From NCBI GenBank assembly GCA_030578315.1, contig JAUQQL010000021.1:1-33316 (forward strand): a stretch of DNA of 33,316 nucleotides, written 5' to 3'. How positions within the stretch are numbered: position 1 is the first letter of the stretch; each line of letters opens with the position of its first letter. The position numbers were made by a program, and so were the translations under genes. The notes under the pieces were generated by a model. It made no database searches and was not told where the DNA came from. It was given only the letters and a program-made list of their open reading frames with translations. Shown one piece after another: positions 15,541 through 24,656 of the stretch. Source of the stretch: Thermodesulfobacteriota bacterium (GTDB lineage: Bacteria > Desulfobacterota > Thermodesulfobacteria > Thermodesulfobacteriales > Thermodesulfobacteriaceae).

Positions 15541-17479
15541 GAAGTAATTTTATCATTTCCAAAGAAATATTCTCTGGGTCAAGACCAGCAGCTTTAAAAA
15601 GTTCTTTAGGATTTCCAGAAGAAGAAGGTTTTTTATGCCCCAAGAGTTTTATCTTAACTTTTTTACCTTTAAGACCTGCAATACTTGCAATTTTTGCTCC
15701 AAGCCCTGTTTCTACATAATGGTCTTCTACTACTAAAACATTTTTTAACTCAAAAGCTTCTAAAATGTCTTCTTCCGGTAAAGGTCTAAGTGAAGGGATA
15801 TTTAGAACCGAAATTTGGATCCCATTTTCTTTAAGTATTTGATAAGCTAAAAGAACATAGTGAAGAAGATTTCCATAGGAAATAATAACTCCGTCTTTTC
15901 CTTTTCTAATCCAATCAGCTTTGCCGGGTTTAAATTCATAGGAAGTGTCAAAGAAAGGTTTTCCATTTTCCTTAGTGATTATAGGAATTTTTGAACGCCC
16001 CATTCCTACGAATACATTTCCTGGACGTTGGGCAATAAATCTTATAATGTGATCAGTTTGATTAGGGTCTGCAGGAAGGTAGATTTCAAAATCAGGTAAA
16101 CTCCAAAGTAATCCCAAGTAATCTATACATTGATGGGTGGGTCCGTCTTCACCTACATCAGCTCCAAGATGGGTGCATACTACTTTTAAAGCAGTTTTAT
16201 TTAAGGAATTTATTCTTAACTGATTATATACTTCGTCTATCCCAAAAACTCCGAAAGTAGAAAAGAAAACTAGAAAACCTTCTTTAGAAAGTGCTCCTGA
16301 AACTGAAGCTGTATGATGCTCTTGGATTCCTGATTCGAAAAATGCTTGAGGATATTTTTTTTTAAATTCTGTTAATTTAACAGAACTTTCCAAATCACAA
16401 GTAAGAGCAAGAACTTTAGGAGGTTTTTCTGAAAAATTATTTTTTTCAGCTAATTTTAAAATAGCTTTGCCAAAAGCACTTCGACAGTCAGTTTTAGTAT
16501 CTGAAGAATAGATTGTAGGCTCAGGAATTTCTATGTTTATTGGTAATGGTTCGTGAGGTTGATGAGGAAAAGAAACCTGCCAGGTTTTTCTTTTTTCTTT
16601 GAGATAATCAAGTTCACTCGGATCAAATCCTAGTTCTTCTAAAGCTTTTTTAGCCAGGTCTTCAGGTAAAGCCATTCCATGCCACTTTTCATCGTTTTCC
16701 ATAAAGGAAATACCTTTTCCCATAACGGTATGAGCCAAAATAGCTGTAGGTGCCGAGGGATTTTCTACCTCTTTTTTTAAGGCTTTTCTCAGAGCTTTAA
16801 AGATTTCATAAAAGTTATGTCCATCAATTTCTATAAGATTCCAGGAAGTAGCTAGTATTTCCTCTTTTATTCTTTGAGGCATAACTTTCCAGATATTTCC
16901 TCCAATTTGAAGTTTGTTATAGTCAATAAGCACTATAAGATTATCAAGATTAAATTTAAAAGCCCATCTTCTAGCTTCAATAACTTGACCTTTTTGTTGT
17001 TCTCCGTCTCCCATAAAACAAAACACTTTACTATCAAGCTTTTTTAATTTTAAAGCTTGGGCCATTCCACATGCTGCTGAAAGACCTTGGCCAAGATTTC
17101 CTGTATTCCACTCTACTCCAGGTACACACTGTTCTACATGACCACCAAAGGCAGACCCAGCTCTTCTAAATTCCATTAAAAAAGCTTCTTCTGAAAAAAA
17201 TCCATATTCACAAAGAACACTATATACTCCCGGACTGATGTGACCATGACTTATTACTATACGGTCTCGGTCCAAAGCCCGTGGATTGTTAGGGTCAACT
17301 TTAGCTATAGCATAAACTGTTAAAAGTAAATTTAAAGAAGACAAAGAACCTCCAGGATGTCCGCTTCCTGCTAAAGTGGTTGCTAAAATTATCCTTCTTG
17401 CACATCTTTTTAAAGCCGCTTCTAAAAATTTAATTTCAGAAGGAGAAAGTTCTTCTTTTTCTATAGAAAGTTTTAACAT
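15533..17479 (-). CDS. tkt: Transketolase
   Basis: Transfers two-carbon ketol units between sugar phosphates using thiamine diphosphate. GSGHPGG (38-44), SHGH (77-80), the cofactor motif GDGEQQKGQ (157-165) with Asn188 region, then ESGIQEHH with the catalytic Glu and GEDGPTHQ in the pyrimidine domain are all present. At 648 residues it is a full-length enzyme, but the text resembles the two-gene archaeal and anaerobe type joined end to end (the join being near residue 320) rather than E. coli TktA. It has its own promoter and is first of the run leading to tatC, tatA and the AmgK/MurU-like genes. Confidence 0.92.
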   Translation of the reverse strand: MLKLSIEKEELSPSEIKFLEAALKRCARRIILATTLAGSGHPGGSLSSLNLLLTVYAIAKVDPNNPRALDRDRIVISHGHISPGVYSVLCEYGFFSEEAFLMEFRRAGSAFGGHVEQCVPGVEWNTGNLGQGLSAACGMAQALKLKKLDSKVFCFMGDGEQQKGQVIEARRWAFKFNLDNLIVLIDYNKLQIGGNIWKVMPQRIKEEILATSWNLIEIDGHNFYEIFKALRKALKKEVENPSAPTAILAHTVMGKGISFMENDEKWHGMALPEDLAKKALEELGFDPSELDYLKEKRKTWQVSFPHQPHEPLPINIEIPEPTIYSSDTKTDCRSAFGKAILKLAEKNNFSEKPPKVLALTCDLESSVKLTEFKKKYPQAFFESGIQEHHTASVSGALSKEGFLVFFSTFGVFGIDEVYNQLRINSLNKTALKVVCTHLGADVGEDGPTHQCIDYLGLLWSLPDFEIYLPADPNQTDHIIRFIAQRPGNVFVGMGRSKIPIITKENGKPFFDTSYEFKPGKADWIRKGKDGVIISYGNLLHYVLLAYQILKENGIQISVLNIPSLRPLPEEDILEAFELKNVLVVEDHYVETGLGAKIASIAGLKGKKVKIKLLGHKKPSSSGNPKELFKAAGLDPENISLEMIKLLHE

Positions 17480-17524
17480 AGGGAAACTCCTTTTTATTGA
17501 AAGTTTTAAATATACAAGGGAAAT

Positions 17525-17552
17525 ATTATACTATGAGAAATTGAAAAATCAA
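17525..17552 (-). promoter_or_regulatory. Promoter for transketolase operon
   Basis: On the minus strand TTGATT (17552-17547) is followed after 16 bases by a perfect TATAAT (17530-17525). The -35 overlaps the ilvH stop, so this separates the tkt group from ilvBH. GGAG precedes the ATG at 17479. Confidence 0.55.
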
Positions 17553-18055
17553 AGGGTTTTTTTCTCTCTTTTCATAGCAATGACACCAGTTCTAACGATT
17601 TCTTTTATTCCCATAGGTTTTAATAGTTCAATAACTGCCTTAATTTTGTCTTCATCTCCAGTGACTTCTAAAATATAAGTTCTTGGACTAACATCTACTA
17701 TTTTACACCTAAAAATTTCGCAGATTCTAAAAATTTCCTCTCTAGTTTCTTTTTCAGCTCTTACTTTTATTAAGGCCATTTCTCTTTCTACGAAATCACC
17801 TTCTTCAGTTACATCAACTACTTTATAAACATCTATCAATCTTCTTAATTGTTTAATAATTTGCTCTATTATAAACTTATCTCCTTGAGTGACTAAAGTA
17901 AGGTGAGAAAGTGTAGGATCTAAAGTTTCAGCTACACATAAACTGTCTATGTTAAAACCTCTTCCACTGAAAAGTCCTGCTATTCTAGCTAAAGCTCCAG
18001 GAGTATTTTCTACTAAAACCGAGAGAGTATGTTTTTTTATATTTTTTTCGTTCAT
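17549..18055 (-). CDS. ilvH: Acetolactate synthase small (regulatory) subunit
   Basis: Regulates and activates acetolactate synthase and senses valine. The N-terminal ACT domain begins HTLSVLVENTPGALARIAGLFSGRGFN-like text (9 onward) with the conserved NIDSL; a second ACT-like region from about 85 holds RAEKETREEIFRICEIFR and the family ending GxxEIVRTGxIAM. The 168 residues are full length. GGAGG is placed ahead of the ATG, and the gene follows ilvB by 20 bases. Confidence 0.95.
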   Translation of the reverse strand: MNEKNIKKHTLSVLVENTPGALARIAGLFSGRGFNIDSLCVAETLDPTLSHLTLVTQGDKFIIEQIIKQLRRLIDVYKVVDVTEEGDFVEREMALIKVRAEKETREEIFRICEIFRCKIVDVSPRTYILEVTGDEDKIKAVIELLKPMGIKEIVRTGVIAMKREKKTL

Positions 18056-18075
18056 AAGAACCTCCTCACTTTTTC

Positions 18076-19779
18076 CTAAACCAGTATCATTTCCGTAGTA
18101 GCTCTACCAGCTGGAACCATTGGGAATACTCCTTCTTCAGGAGCTATATGAACATCTAAAATAACAAGAGTATTAAGTTCTAACATTTTTTTCAAGGCTG
18201 GCTCAACTTCTTCAGGTCTAGTAATTTTCATTCCTACAGCTCCATAAGCTTCAGCTAATTTGACAAAGTCAGGTAAAATTTCAAAACGCACTTGAGAATA
18301 TCTTTTTCCATAAAATAGTTCTTGCCATTGACGAACCATTCCTAAATATCCATTATTTAAAATTACTATTTTTACAGGAACTTTTTGTTCCATTGCTGTG
18401 GCCAATTCCTGAATATTCATCTGAATTGATCCATCCCCTGCTATGTCTATTACTAATTTTCCGGGATTACCAATTTGAGCCCCTATAGCAGCTGGAAATC
18501 CAAATCCCATAGTTCCAAGTCCACCTGAGGTTATAAGAGTTCTAGGATATTTGAATTTATAAAACTGAGCCGTCCACATCTGATTTTGACCTACTTCTGT
18601 GGCAATAATAGCTTCACCTTTGGTTAGTTCGTATAACTTTTCAATTACATACTGAGGCTTTATATAATTAGGATCAAGTTTATAAGTTAAAGGGTATCTT
18701 CTTCTCCAAATATCAATTTGTTCCCACCAGTCTTTAAATCTTTCCTTCCAATATTTTTTAGGTTTGGCTCCAGCTTTAATTGTTTCTAAAAGTTTTTTTA
18801 AAGCTCTTTTACAATCTGCTACTATAGGAATATGAACTTTTACATTTTTCTGAATTGAGGTAGGGTCTATATCTATGTGAATAATTTTAGCCATTGGAGC
18901 AAAAGCATCTACTCTACCAGTTACTCTATCATCAAACCTTGCTCCTACAGTAAGCAGTAAGTCGCAATTAGCTACAGCCATATTAGCATAGTAAGTTCCA
19001 TGCATCCCTAACATCCCTAAACACTGGTCATGATCCCCTGGGAAACCACCTAATCCCATAAGAGTCATGGTGACTGGTAAGTTTAGCCTTTCTGCTAATT
19101 CTTTAATCTCTTCCGAAGCACCTGAGGATATAACCCCCCCTCCAACTAAAAGTATCGGTCTTTCTGCTTTTTCTAAAAGTTCATAAGCCCTTTCTATTTG
19201 TTTAATGTGAGGTTCGTAATTAGGATTATAACTTCTGAGTTTAATTTCTTCAGGATAATAAAATTCTCCTTTAGCTTGAAGAATATCTTTAGGAAGATCT
19301 ACCAGTACAGGACCAGGTCTTCCAGTTCTTGCTATATGAAAAGCAGCTTTAATAATAAAAGGAAGGTCTTCTATTCTTTTCACTAAAAAGTTGTGCTTGG
19401 TAATAGGACGGGTGATACCTGTAATATCTGCTTCTTGAAAAGCATCATTGCCTATAAGTTTAGTAGGAACCTGCCCAGTGAAAACTACAATAGGAATAGA
19501 ATCCATATAAGCTGTAGCAATACCTGTAACTGTATTAGTAGCTCCTGGACCAGAAGTTACCAGAACTGTACCTACCTTTCCAGTTGAGCGAGCATAACCA
19601 TCCGCTGAATGAGTAGCAGCTTGCTCGTGTCTAACTAAAACATGTTTAATTTCGGGAGTTCTGTAAAGTTCATCATATATGTCAATTACCGCTCCTCCAG
19701 GATATCCAAAAATTACCTCTACCCCCTCTCTTTTTAAAGCTTCAACTACCATTCGAGCTCCAGACATTATCAATTTCAA
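18076..19779 (-). CDS. ilvB: Acetolactate synthase large (catalytic) subunit
   Basis: Thiamine-diphosphate enzyme condensing two pyruvates (or pyruvate and 2-oxobutyrate) in the first common step of branched-chain amino acid synthesis. FGYPGG (24-29), catalytic Glu52 in [15 protein letters not shown], the FAD-binding middle domain with [10 protein letters not shown], and the cofactor motif GDGSIQMN...[13 protein letters not shown] are clear. At 567 residues it is normal. The start is TTG at 19779, four bases after GGAGGG; the next ATG (19767) is too far from that site. The ribosome binding site lies inside the last codons of ydcH, so the two are probably coupled. Confidence 0.95.
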   Translation of the reverse strand: MKLIMSGARMVVEALKREGVEVIFGYPGGAVIDIYDELYRTPEIKHVLVRHEQAATHSADGYARSTGKVGTVLVTSGPGATNTVTGIATAYMDSIPIVVFTGQVPTKLIGNDAFQEADITGITRPITKHNFLVKRIEDLPFIIKAAFHIARTGRPGPVLVDLPKDILQAKGEFYYPEEIKLRSYNPNYEPHIKQIERAYELLEKAERPILLVGGGVISSGASEEIKELAERLNLPVTMTLMGLGGFPGDHDQCLGMLGMHGTYYANMAVANCDLLLTVGARFDDRVTGRVDAFAPMAKIIHIDIDPTSIQKNVKVHIPIVADCKRALKKLLETIKAGAKPKKYWKERFKDWWEQIDIWRRRYPLTYKLDPNYIKPQYVIEKLYELTKGEAIIATEVGQNQMWTAQFYKFKYPRTLITSGGLGTMGFGFPAAIGAQIGNPGKLVIDIAGDGSIQMNIQELATAMEQKVPVKIVILNNGYLGMVRQWQELFYGKRYSQVRFEILPDFVKLAEAYGAVGMKITRPEEVEPALKKMLELNTLVILDVHIAPEEGVFPMVPAGRATTEMILV

Positions 19780-19780
19780 T

Positions 19781-20002
19781 CTACCCTCCTTCCTTTTCGT
19801 ATTTTTTAATTAATTGATAAATTTTTTCTTTTAAATACAATTTTTCTTTTTTAATCTGTTTCTCTTTTAGCTCCTCTTCCGTAGTTAAGTATATCTTTTT
19901 TACCAATCTCTCTAATTCCTTTTCCAATTTTTGATGTCTTTCAAAAAGTTCCTTTATATCTGGGTATTTTTCTGCATATTTTTTAATTAGTTCTTTATCC
20001 AT
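19781..20002 (-). CDS. YdcH-family (DUF465) small coiled-coil protein
   Basis: A 73-residue helical protein starting [19 protein letters not shown], with [14 protein letters not shown] and [22 protein letters not shown], matching the DUF465/YdcH pattern. The function of the family is not known. ATG at 20002 with AAGGGG upstream is preferred over an ATG ten codons earlier. It ends one base before the ilvB TTG, and its final Glu-Gly-Gly codons form the ilvB ribosome binding site. Confidence 0.8.
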   Translation of the reverse strand: MDKELIKKYAEKYPDIKELFERHQKLEKELERLVKKIYLTTEEELKEKQIKKEKLYLKEKIYQLIKKYEKEGG

Positions 20003-20077
20003 TTTTAACCCCTTTTTATAATAAAATTTCAAAGTTTCCTATGATTTGTGAAAATCTTCTCTTATTTTCAGAAAAAT

Positions 20078-20836
20078 TCATTTATTAGAAAGATTGAAAG
20101 TCAAAGCTTTCAAAATTTCTATAGGTAAAGGAAATAAAATGGTTGAATTTTTTTCAGTAGCAATTTCTGTTAGAGTTTGTAAATATCTGAGTTGTAAAGT
20201 AATAGGATTTTCAGCCATGATTTTTGCAGCTTCAAGTAAAGTTTTAGAAGCTTGATATTCCCCATCAGCACTGATTATTTTAGCTCTTCTTTCTCTTTCT
20301 GCCTCTGCTTGTTTTGCCATAGCTCTTTTCATCTCCTCTGGTAAGTCAATTTCTTTTATTTCTACTTTAGAAACTTTTACTCCCCATGGTTCTGTATCTG
20401 CATCTAAAATTTCTTGAAGTTTGAGATTCAACTTTTCTCTTTCAGATAAAATTTCGTCTAGTTCCGCCTGTCCACAAACACTTCTTAAAGTAGTTTGAGC
20501 TAATTGGCTGGTAGCATAGTGATAGTCTTCTACTTGTAAAAAGGCTTTTTCAGGCTCTACAACTCTAAAGTATACCACTGCACTTACCTTTATAGAAACA
20601 TTATCTTTAGTTATAACTTCCTGAGGAGGAACATCCAAAGTGACAGTTCTTAAATCAATTTTTCTCATCCTATCAATTACAGGAAGAAGAATAATAATAC
20701 CAGGCCCCTTCACACTTAAAAATTTCCCTAGTCTTAAAACAACAGCTCGTTCATATTCGTTAATTATTTTAATAGAAGCTTGTAAAAAAAGTAAAATAAT
20801 AATTATTATAAAAAGAAAAGACAAACTTAGTCCCAT
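20078..20836 (-). CDS. Slipin / stomatin-like SPFH-domain membrane protein
   Basis: A membrane-anchored scaffold protein. One hydrophobic helix (about 3-20) is followed by an SPFH domain starting at [14 protein letters not shown] and including [30 protein letters not shown] and the ARG-rich coiled-coil region [20 protein letters not shown] typical of slipins. It is 252 residues, full length. GGAGG precedes the ATG and it has its own promoter. Slipins are often encoded beside an NfeD-type membrane protease partner; none is adjacent here. It is 76 bases upstream of ydcH, so read-through into ilvBH is possible. Confidence 0.88.
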   Translation of the reverse strand: MGLSLSFLFIIIIILLFLQASIKIINEYERAVVLRLGKFLSVKGPGIIILLPVIDRMRKIDLRTVTLDVPPQEVITKDNVSIKVSAVVYFRVVEPEKAFLQVEDYHYATSQLAQTTLRSVCGQAELDEILSEREKLNLKLQEILDADTEPWGVKVSKVEIKEIDLPEEMKRAMAKQAEAERERRAKIISADGEYQASKTLLEAAKIMAENPITLQLRYLQTLTEIATEKNSTILFPLPIEILKALTFNLSNK

Positions 20837-20880
20837 AAAACCTCCTTTTTATATTTAAATTAAAAAGAAATTTTAAGTAA

Positions 20881-20909
20881 ATTATAACTTTATTTTAATT
20901 TTTATTCAA
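20881..20909 (-). promoter_or_regulatory. Promoter for the slipin gene
   Basis: On the minus strand TTGAAT (20909-20904) and TATAAT (20886-20881) are 17 bases apart. The -35 overlaps the hemA stop codon region, so the slipin-ydcH-ilvBH group starts its own transcript here. Confidence 0.6.
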
Positions 20910-22291
20910 TTTAAATAAAATTTTTTATTAACTACTTTCTTATCTTTCAATTCTGTAGAAAAGGAATCCTCTAGAAGATTTTTTTCCTCATCTTTTAAAA
21001 CAGGTTTAAAATCGTCTTCATCTAATTCGAAAATTTGACGAACTATATTTATAGCGTATTTTCCATTTTCGTGATAACCTTTTTTGAGATAGTTTATGGG
21101 GTAATAAAGAAGTTTTTGGACTAAAGAATTAGTTAAAACTTCTAAATGTGCTTTATCTTTTTCTGAAAGGTTTTTGAGTTTTTTTAGAGTTTTAGATAAC
21201 TCCTTTTGTCTTAAAATTTCTGCCTTGTGAACTAAGGCTCTAATTGTGGGATGAATTTCCAGTTCTGTTGCCCATTTTTTAAATTTTAAAACTTCTTCTT
21301 CAATAATAGTTTTAGCTCTTAAGGCTGACTTTTTTCTTTCGTTTAAATTCTCTTCTACTACAGCTTTTAAGTCATCAATGTCATAAAGATAAACATTTTC
21401 TAACTTATTAACTTCTGGGTCTACATTTCTTGGAACAGCAATATCTATAATAAAAAGAGGTTTATATTTTCTAGGCTTGAGGACAGAAGCCACTAAACTT
21501 TTAGTAATTATAAAGTGAGTAGCACTGGTAGAAGAAATAACTACATCTGCAAAAGTAAGAGCAAAAGGAAGTTCCTCTAAAGAAAAAGCTTCACCTTTAA
21601 ACTTTTCTGCTAATTTTACTGCTTTAGAAAAAGTTCGGTTAGCAATTACAACTTTTTTAACACCTGAAGAAACAAAATGAAGACAAGCAAGTTCAGCCAT
21701 TTCTCCTGCTCCAACTAAAAGAAGAACTCTTTCTTTAAGAGAACCTAATATTTTCTTAGCTAACTGGCAAGCTGCATAACTTATAGAGACAGCTCCTCCA
21801 CCTATACCAGTTTCGGTTCTTACTTTTTTTGCTACAAAAAATGCCCTATGAAAAAGTTTATTTAAAAATAGACCACAAGTTCGAGCTTCTAAGGCTTGTT
21901 GATAACAGTTTTTAACTTGTCCTAGAATTTGAGGTTCTCCTAAAACCATAGAATCAAGTCCACAACTAACCTCAAAAAGGTGCTTTACAGCTTCTTCATT
22001 TTCTAGAAGATAAAAATAAGATTTAAATCTTTCCCATGAAAAACCTAAGTTTTTTTTAAGAAATTCAGAAAATTCATTTAAAAGTAATTCCTTTTTTTCT
22101 TGTTCTAAAACAAATCCAAATTCTACTCTATTACAAGTAGAGAGAAAATAAGCTTCTTTGAAAGAAGAAATCTGCCTTTTTAAGTTCAATAAAAAAGAGC
22201 TAGAAGGTGTAAAGGATAATTTTTCCCTTAACTCTACAGGCGCGGTTTTATGATTTAGACCAATTAGTAAAAACAATAGTTTACTCAACAT
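20906..22291 (-). CDS. hemA: Glutamyl-tRNA reductase
   Basis: First committed enzyme of the C5 tetrapyrrole route: reduces Glu-tRNA to glutamate-1-semialdehyde with NADPH. It has GLNHKTAPVELRE (11-23), the catalytic Cys53 in STCNR, GLDSMVLGEPQILGQVK, a Rossmann domain with GAGEMAEL (about 193-200) and the dimerisation helix with WATELEIHPTIRAL. It is 461 residues, somewhat longer than usual (about 420-440), with a charged tail. It overlaps the hemX-like gene by 11 bases. In this organism its product feeds the siroheme of DsrAB, haem and corrinoids. Confidence 0.95.
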   Translation of the reverse strand: MLSKLLFLLIGLNHKTAPVELREKLSFTPSSSFLLNLKRQISSFKEAYFLSTCNRVEFGFVLEQEKKELLLNEFSEFLKKNLGFSWERFKSYFYLLENEEAVKHLFEVSCGLDSMVLGEPQILGQVKNCYQQALEARTCGLFLNKLFHRAFFVAKKVRTETGIGGGAVSISYAACQLAKKILGSLKERVLLLVGAGEMAELACLHFVSSGVKKVVIANRTFSKAVKLAEKFKGEAFSLEELPFALTFADVVISSTSATHFIITKSLVASVLKPRKYKPLFIIDIAVPRNVDPEVNKLENVYLYDIDDLKAVVEENLNERKKSALRAKTIIEEEVLKFKKWATELEIHPTIRALVHKAEILRQKELSKTLKKLKNLSEKDKAHLEVLTNSLVQKLLYYPINYLKKGYHENGKYAINIVRQIFELDEDDFKPVLKDEEKNLLEDSFSTELKDKKVVNKKFYLN

Positions 22292-23102
22292 AGGTGTGAA
22301 AACTTTTAAAAAATAAATTTAAAACAAAAAAACTAAAAAACCAGATTAAGAAACTCAAAATAAACATGTAAGCTATTTTTTTACCTCTCCATCCTATAAG
22401 TACTCTTTGGTGAATAAGTACTGCATAAATAATCCATAAAATTAAAGTAATTACTTCTTTAAAAGACCATCTCCAATAAGTTCCTAAATAAAGTTCCCCC
22501 CATATTACACCGCTTATTATTCCTAAAGTAAGACATATAAATCCTAAATAAAGACATTTTTCATTAATTCTATCTAAGGAATCTAACGGAGGTAATTTTT
22601 TAAAAAAAATACCTAATTTTTTTTTCTTAATTTCGTGTTCCTGTAATAAATACATAATAGAGCTAATTAATCCTGTAATAAGAAATCCATGAGAAAAAAG
22701 AGACAAAACAGCGTGTAAAGGAAACCATATACTTTTTAAGTAAGGATTGAAAGGAGAAGAAAAAGTTGGGAAAAAATAAGATAAGATGACCAAAAGTATA
22801 ATTATAGGAAGTAAAAAGAAACCCAAAGTATAAGCTTTAATTTTGCTTTTAACAAAATGAAGATAAATAGCCACTATTTGTAAACTTAAAAAATTTATTA
22901 TGTCATTGAAGTATAAAGTATAAAAGTTAAAAATTTCATAAATTCTTTTAATCCAAAAAAAAATGTGAAAAACAAATCCTGCTGTCAAAACTACCTGAGA
23001 AGCTCTTAAAGCTTCCTTTTTTAAAGTTTTAAAATAAAAACCAAAACCTATCCAAGATATAAAGTAAGTTAAGATGGTTAAAAAAAGAAAAAAATTTTTC
23101 AT
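22281..23102 (-). CDS. hemX: HemX/CcsA-type integral membrane protein
   Basis: A 273-residue protein with about eight hydrophobic segments and the cytochrome c assembly signature WGELYLGTYWRWSFKEV (about 205-221), the tryptophan-rich haem-handling loop of the CcsA/CcmC/CcmF superfamily. It lies directly before hemA, as hemX does in Bacillus, where HemX lowers HemA amount. It could equally be the CcsA/ResC haem exporter of cytochrome c maturation system II; no CcsB/ResB gene is adjacent, which favours the HemX reading. Confidence 0.75.
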   Translation of the reverse strand: MKNFFLFLTILTYFISWIGFGFYFKTLKKEALRASQVVLTAGFVFHIFFWIKRIYEIFNFYTLYFNDIINFLSLQIVAIYLHFVKSKIKAYTLGFFLLPIIILLVILSYFFPTFSSPFNPYLKSIWFPLHAVLSLFSHGFLITGLISSIMYLLQEHEIKKKKLGIFFKKLPPLDSLDRINEKCLYLGFICLTLGIISGVIWGELYLGTYWRWSFKEVITLILWIIYAVLIHQRVLIGWRGKKIAYMFILSFLIWFFSFFVLNLFFKSFHTYVE

Positions 23103-23111
23103 TCAAACATG

Positions 23112-23537
23112 TTATTCTTCAATTTCTTCCTTCTTTTTAACAATATAAATAGAACACGGAGCAAAAGCAGCTAATTTAGCTGCTGTACTCCCAAGAGTAT
23201 ATCTTAGAATGGGAGCTCTTATACCTCTTGCACCTAAAATTAACAGATCTACAGACTCTTTTTCTATAAAAGAAAGTATAGCTTCAGGTACTGAGAATTC
23301 AGAGATAACTACTGTTCTAATAGGAAAATCATCTTTTATCTCTTTTTTAGCTTTATTTAAAAGTTCTTCTCCGTTTTTTAAAGCTCTTTCTTCTTCCTCT
23401 TTAGACATATCTTCTCTTTTTTGAACTATATGAAGAAGAATAAGTTCTCCCTTTTTAGTTTCTTTTAAGAATTTTTGAGCTACTTTTATGCCTTCTTTAG
23501 CATCTTCAGAAGCATCGTAAGCCAAAACTACCTTCAT
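23112..23537 (-). CDS. Universal stress protein (UspA family)
   Basis: A single 141-residue Usp domain with the N-terminal VVLAYDASEDAKEG and the nucleotide-binding motif GARGIRAPILRYTLGSTA (about 102-119), in the G2xG9xG(S/T) pattern of ATP-binding Usp proteins. The ATG has AAGGAGG upstream. It precedes hemX by nine bases and is probably first in the usp-hemX-hemA transcript. The physiological role cannot be inferred. Confidence 0.9.
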   Translation of the reverse strand: MKVVLAYDASEDAKEGIKVAQKFLKETKKGELILLHIVQKREDMSKEEEERALKNGEELLNKAKKEIKDDFPIRTVVISEFSVPEAILSFIEKESVDLLILGARGIRAPILRYTLGSTAAKLAAFAPCSIYIVKKKEEIEE

Positions 23538-23569
23538 AAAAGTATCCTCCTTGTTTAAATTTGTATTTT

Positions 23570-23578
23570 ATTATAACA
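23570..23578 (-). promoter_or_regulatory. Extended -10 element ahead of usp
   Basis: On the minus strand TGTTATAAT (23578-23570) is a perfect extended -10 (TGnTATAAT), 33 bases ahead of the usp ATG. A -35 is not clear (CTAGAA at about 23598-23593), as is common for extended -10 promoters. Confidence 0.45.
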
Positions 23579-23645
23579 TACATAAAAAAAGCTTCTAGCA
23601 TTTTTATAATAAAAACAATTTTTTGAATAACCTCTTTTAAGGATG

Positions 23646-23673
23646 TTGTAATTTATTTTTGAAGTGGTATTAT
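23646..23673 (+). promoter_or_regulatory. Promoter for the FmdB-type gene operon
   Basis: TTGTAA (23646-23651), 16 bases, TATTAT (23668-23673) with TG at 23665-23666 (extended -10). It overlaps the upstream in-frame ATG at 23664, which supports the later ATG at 23706 as the true start of the gene. Confidence 0.45.
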
Positions 23674-23705
23674 TATTAAAAAAAATTTTTAAAAAAGTTT
23701 ATAAA

Positions 23706-23954
23706 ATGCCGATTTACGAATTTAAGTGTAAGGATTGTGGAGAAGAATTTGAGGTTTTTTTAAAAAGAAAAGAAGAAATTTTGGAGGTAGAATGTAAAGT
23801 CTGTAAAAGTAAAAATATTAAAAGGTTAATGAGTATAGTTAACTCCTTAATAAAAGGTTCTGAGTATTCCTCTGAAAAACCTCAAATTGCGGAGCAACAT
23901 ACTTGTCCAGGTGGAACTTGTACCCATTTAGATCTTCCAGGTTATAGTAAGTAA
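23706..23954 (+). CDS. FmdB-family zinc ribbon protein
   Basis: An 82-residue protein starting MPIYEFKCKDCGEEFEVF, with CKDC (8-11) and CKVC forming a zinc ribbon, as in the FmdB putative regulatory family. The C-terminus holds two more cysteines (TCPGGTC) not part of the ribbon. The start is chosen because MPIYEF is the family's usual N-terminus and the next upstream ATG lies within the promoter. There is no good ribosome binding site. It heads the plus-strand run HAD, mpl, NtrC-type regulator. Its function is unknown. Confidence 0.8.
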   Translation: MPIYEFKCKDCGEEFEVFLKRKEEILEVECKVCKSKNIKRLMSIVNSLIKGSEYSSEKPQIAEQHTCPGGTCTHLDLPGYSK

Positions 23955-23969
23955 TTTGTTTTTTTAAAA

Positions 23970-24653
23970 ATGTCTATTAAAGCAATTTTTCTAGATGTTG
24001 AGGGAACTTTTCTAAAAATAAAGCCTTCTGTAGGGGAGATTTACGCTAAAATATGGGAATATTGGAATTATTCTTTGGACTCGGAACTTATTCAGGAGAG
24101 ATTTAAAAAAGCTTATCAAGAAGTTTTTAAAAAAAATTTTTTTAAAAAATGGGATACTCAGAGTTGTAAACTTGCTTGGAAAAAAGTTTTCAGTTTAACT
24201 TTTGAGTTTTTAAAACTTGAAAACGGAAAAGAAAATATTCTAGAGGAGGCTTTTCAAAGAGCTTATAATTTTTTTGCTACAAAAGAATGTGTTGAAATTG
24301 TTCCTGGTTTTAAGGAATTTCTTTTTTTAGTTAAGACTAAAAATTTAAAGTTAGGAATTATTTCTAACTGGGATAATAGACTTTATGGCATTTTAAAAGA
24401 GTATCAAATTTTAAATCAATTTGACGGAATTTTTTTAGGATGTGAAGTAAACTATTTTAAACCACATCTTCAAATTTTTAAAAAAGCTTTAGAAAATTTT
24501 CAAGTTAAACCTCAAGAAAGTTTAATGATAGGAGATTCTTTGGAAGAAGACATTATTCCAGCTAAAAATCTTGGTTTTATAACTTTTTACTTTAAAGGTT
24601 CAAGTTTTGAAGAGGTATGTAAATTTTTGGAAAAAAGTTTTTTTATGAGTTAA
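23970..24653 (+). CDS. HAD-superfamily hydrolase with altered motif I
   Basis: A 227-residue Rossmann-type HAD protein with a helical cap (about 20-95). Motif I is FLDVEGTF (7-14): nucleophile Asp9 is kept but the general acid, usually Asp two residues on, is Glu11. Motif II is SNWD, motif III Lys lies in NYFKPHLQIF, and motif IV is IGDSLEEDI. A changed second acid of this kind is seen in the HDHD3/REG-2-like branch. Phosphatase activity on small metabolites is likely weak or altered; substrate unknown. The gene is 15 bases after the zinc ribbon gene and 3 bases before mpl. Confidence 0.8.
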   Translation: MSIKAIFLDVEGTFLKIKPSVGEIYAKIWEYWNYSLDSELIQERFKKAYQEVFKKNFFKKWDTQSCKLAWKKVFSLTFEFLKLENGKENILEEAFQRAYNFFATKECVEIVPGFKEFLFLVKTKNLKLGIISNWDNRLYGILKEYQILNQFDGIFLGCEVNYFKPHLQIFKKALENFQVKPQESLMIGDSLEEDIIPAKNLGFITFYFKGSSFEEVCKFLEKSFFMS

Positions 24654-24656
24654 AAG

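Noticed and set aside
20049-20070. Inverted repeat TGAAAAT / ATTTTCA between slipin and ydcH as a terminator
   Set aside because: The seven-base stem is AT-only apart from two pairs and is not followed by a T-run in the direction of transcription.
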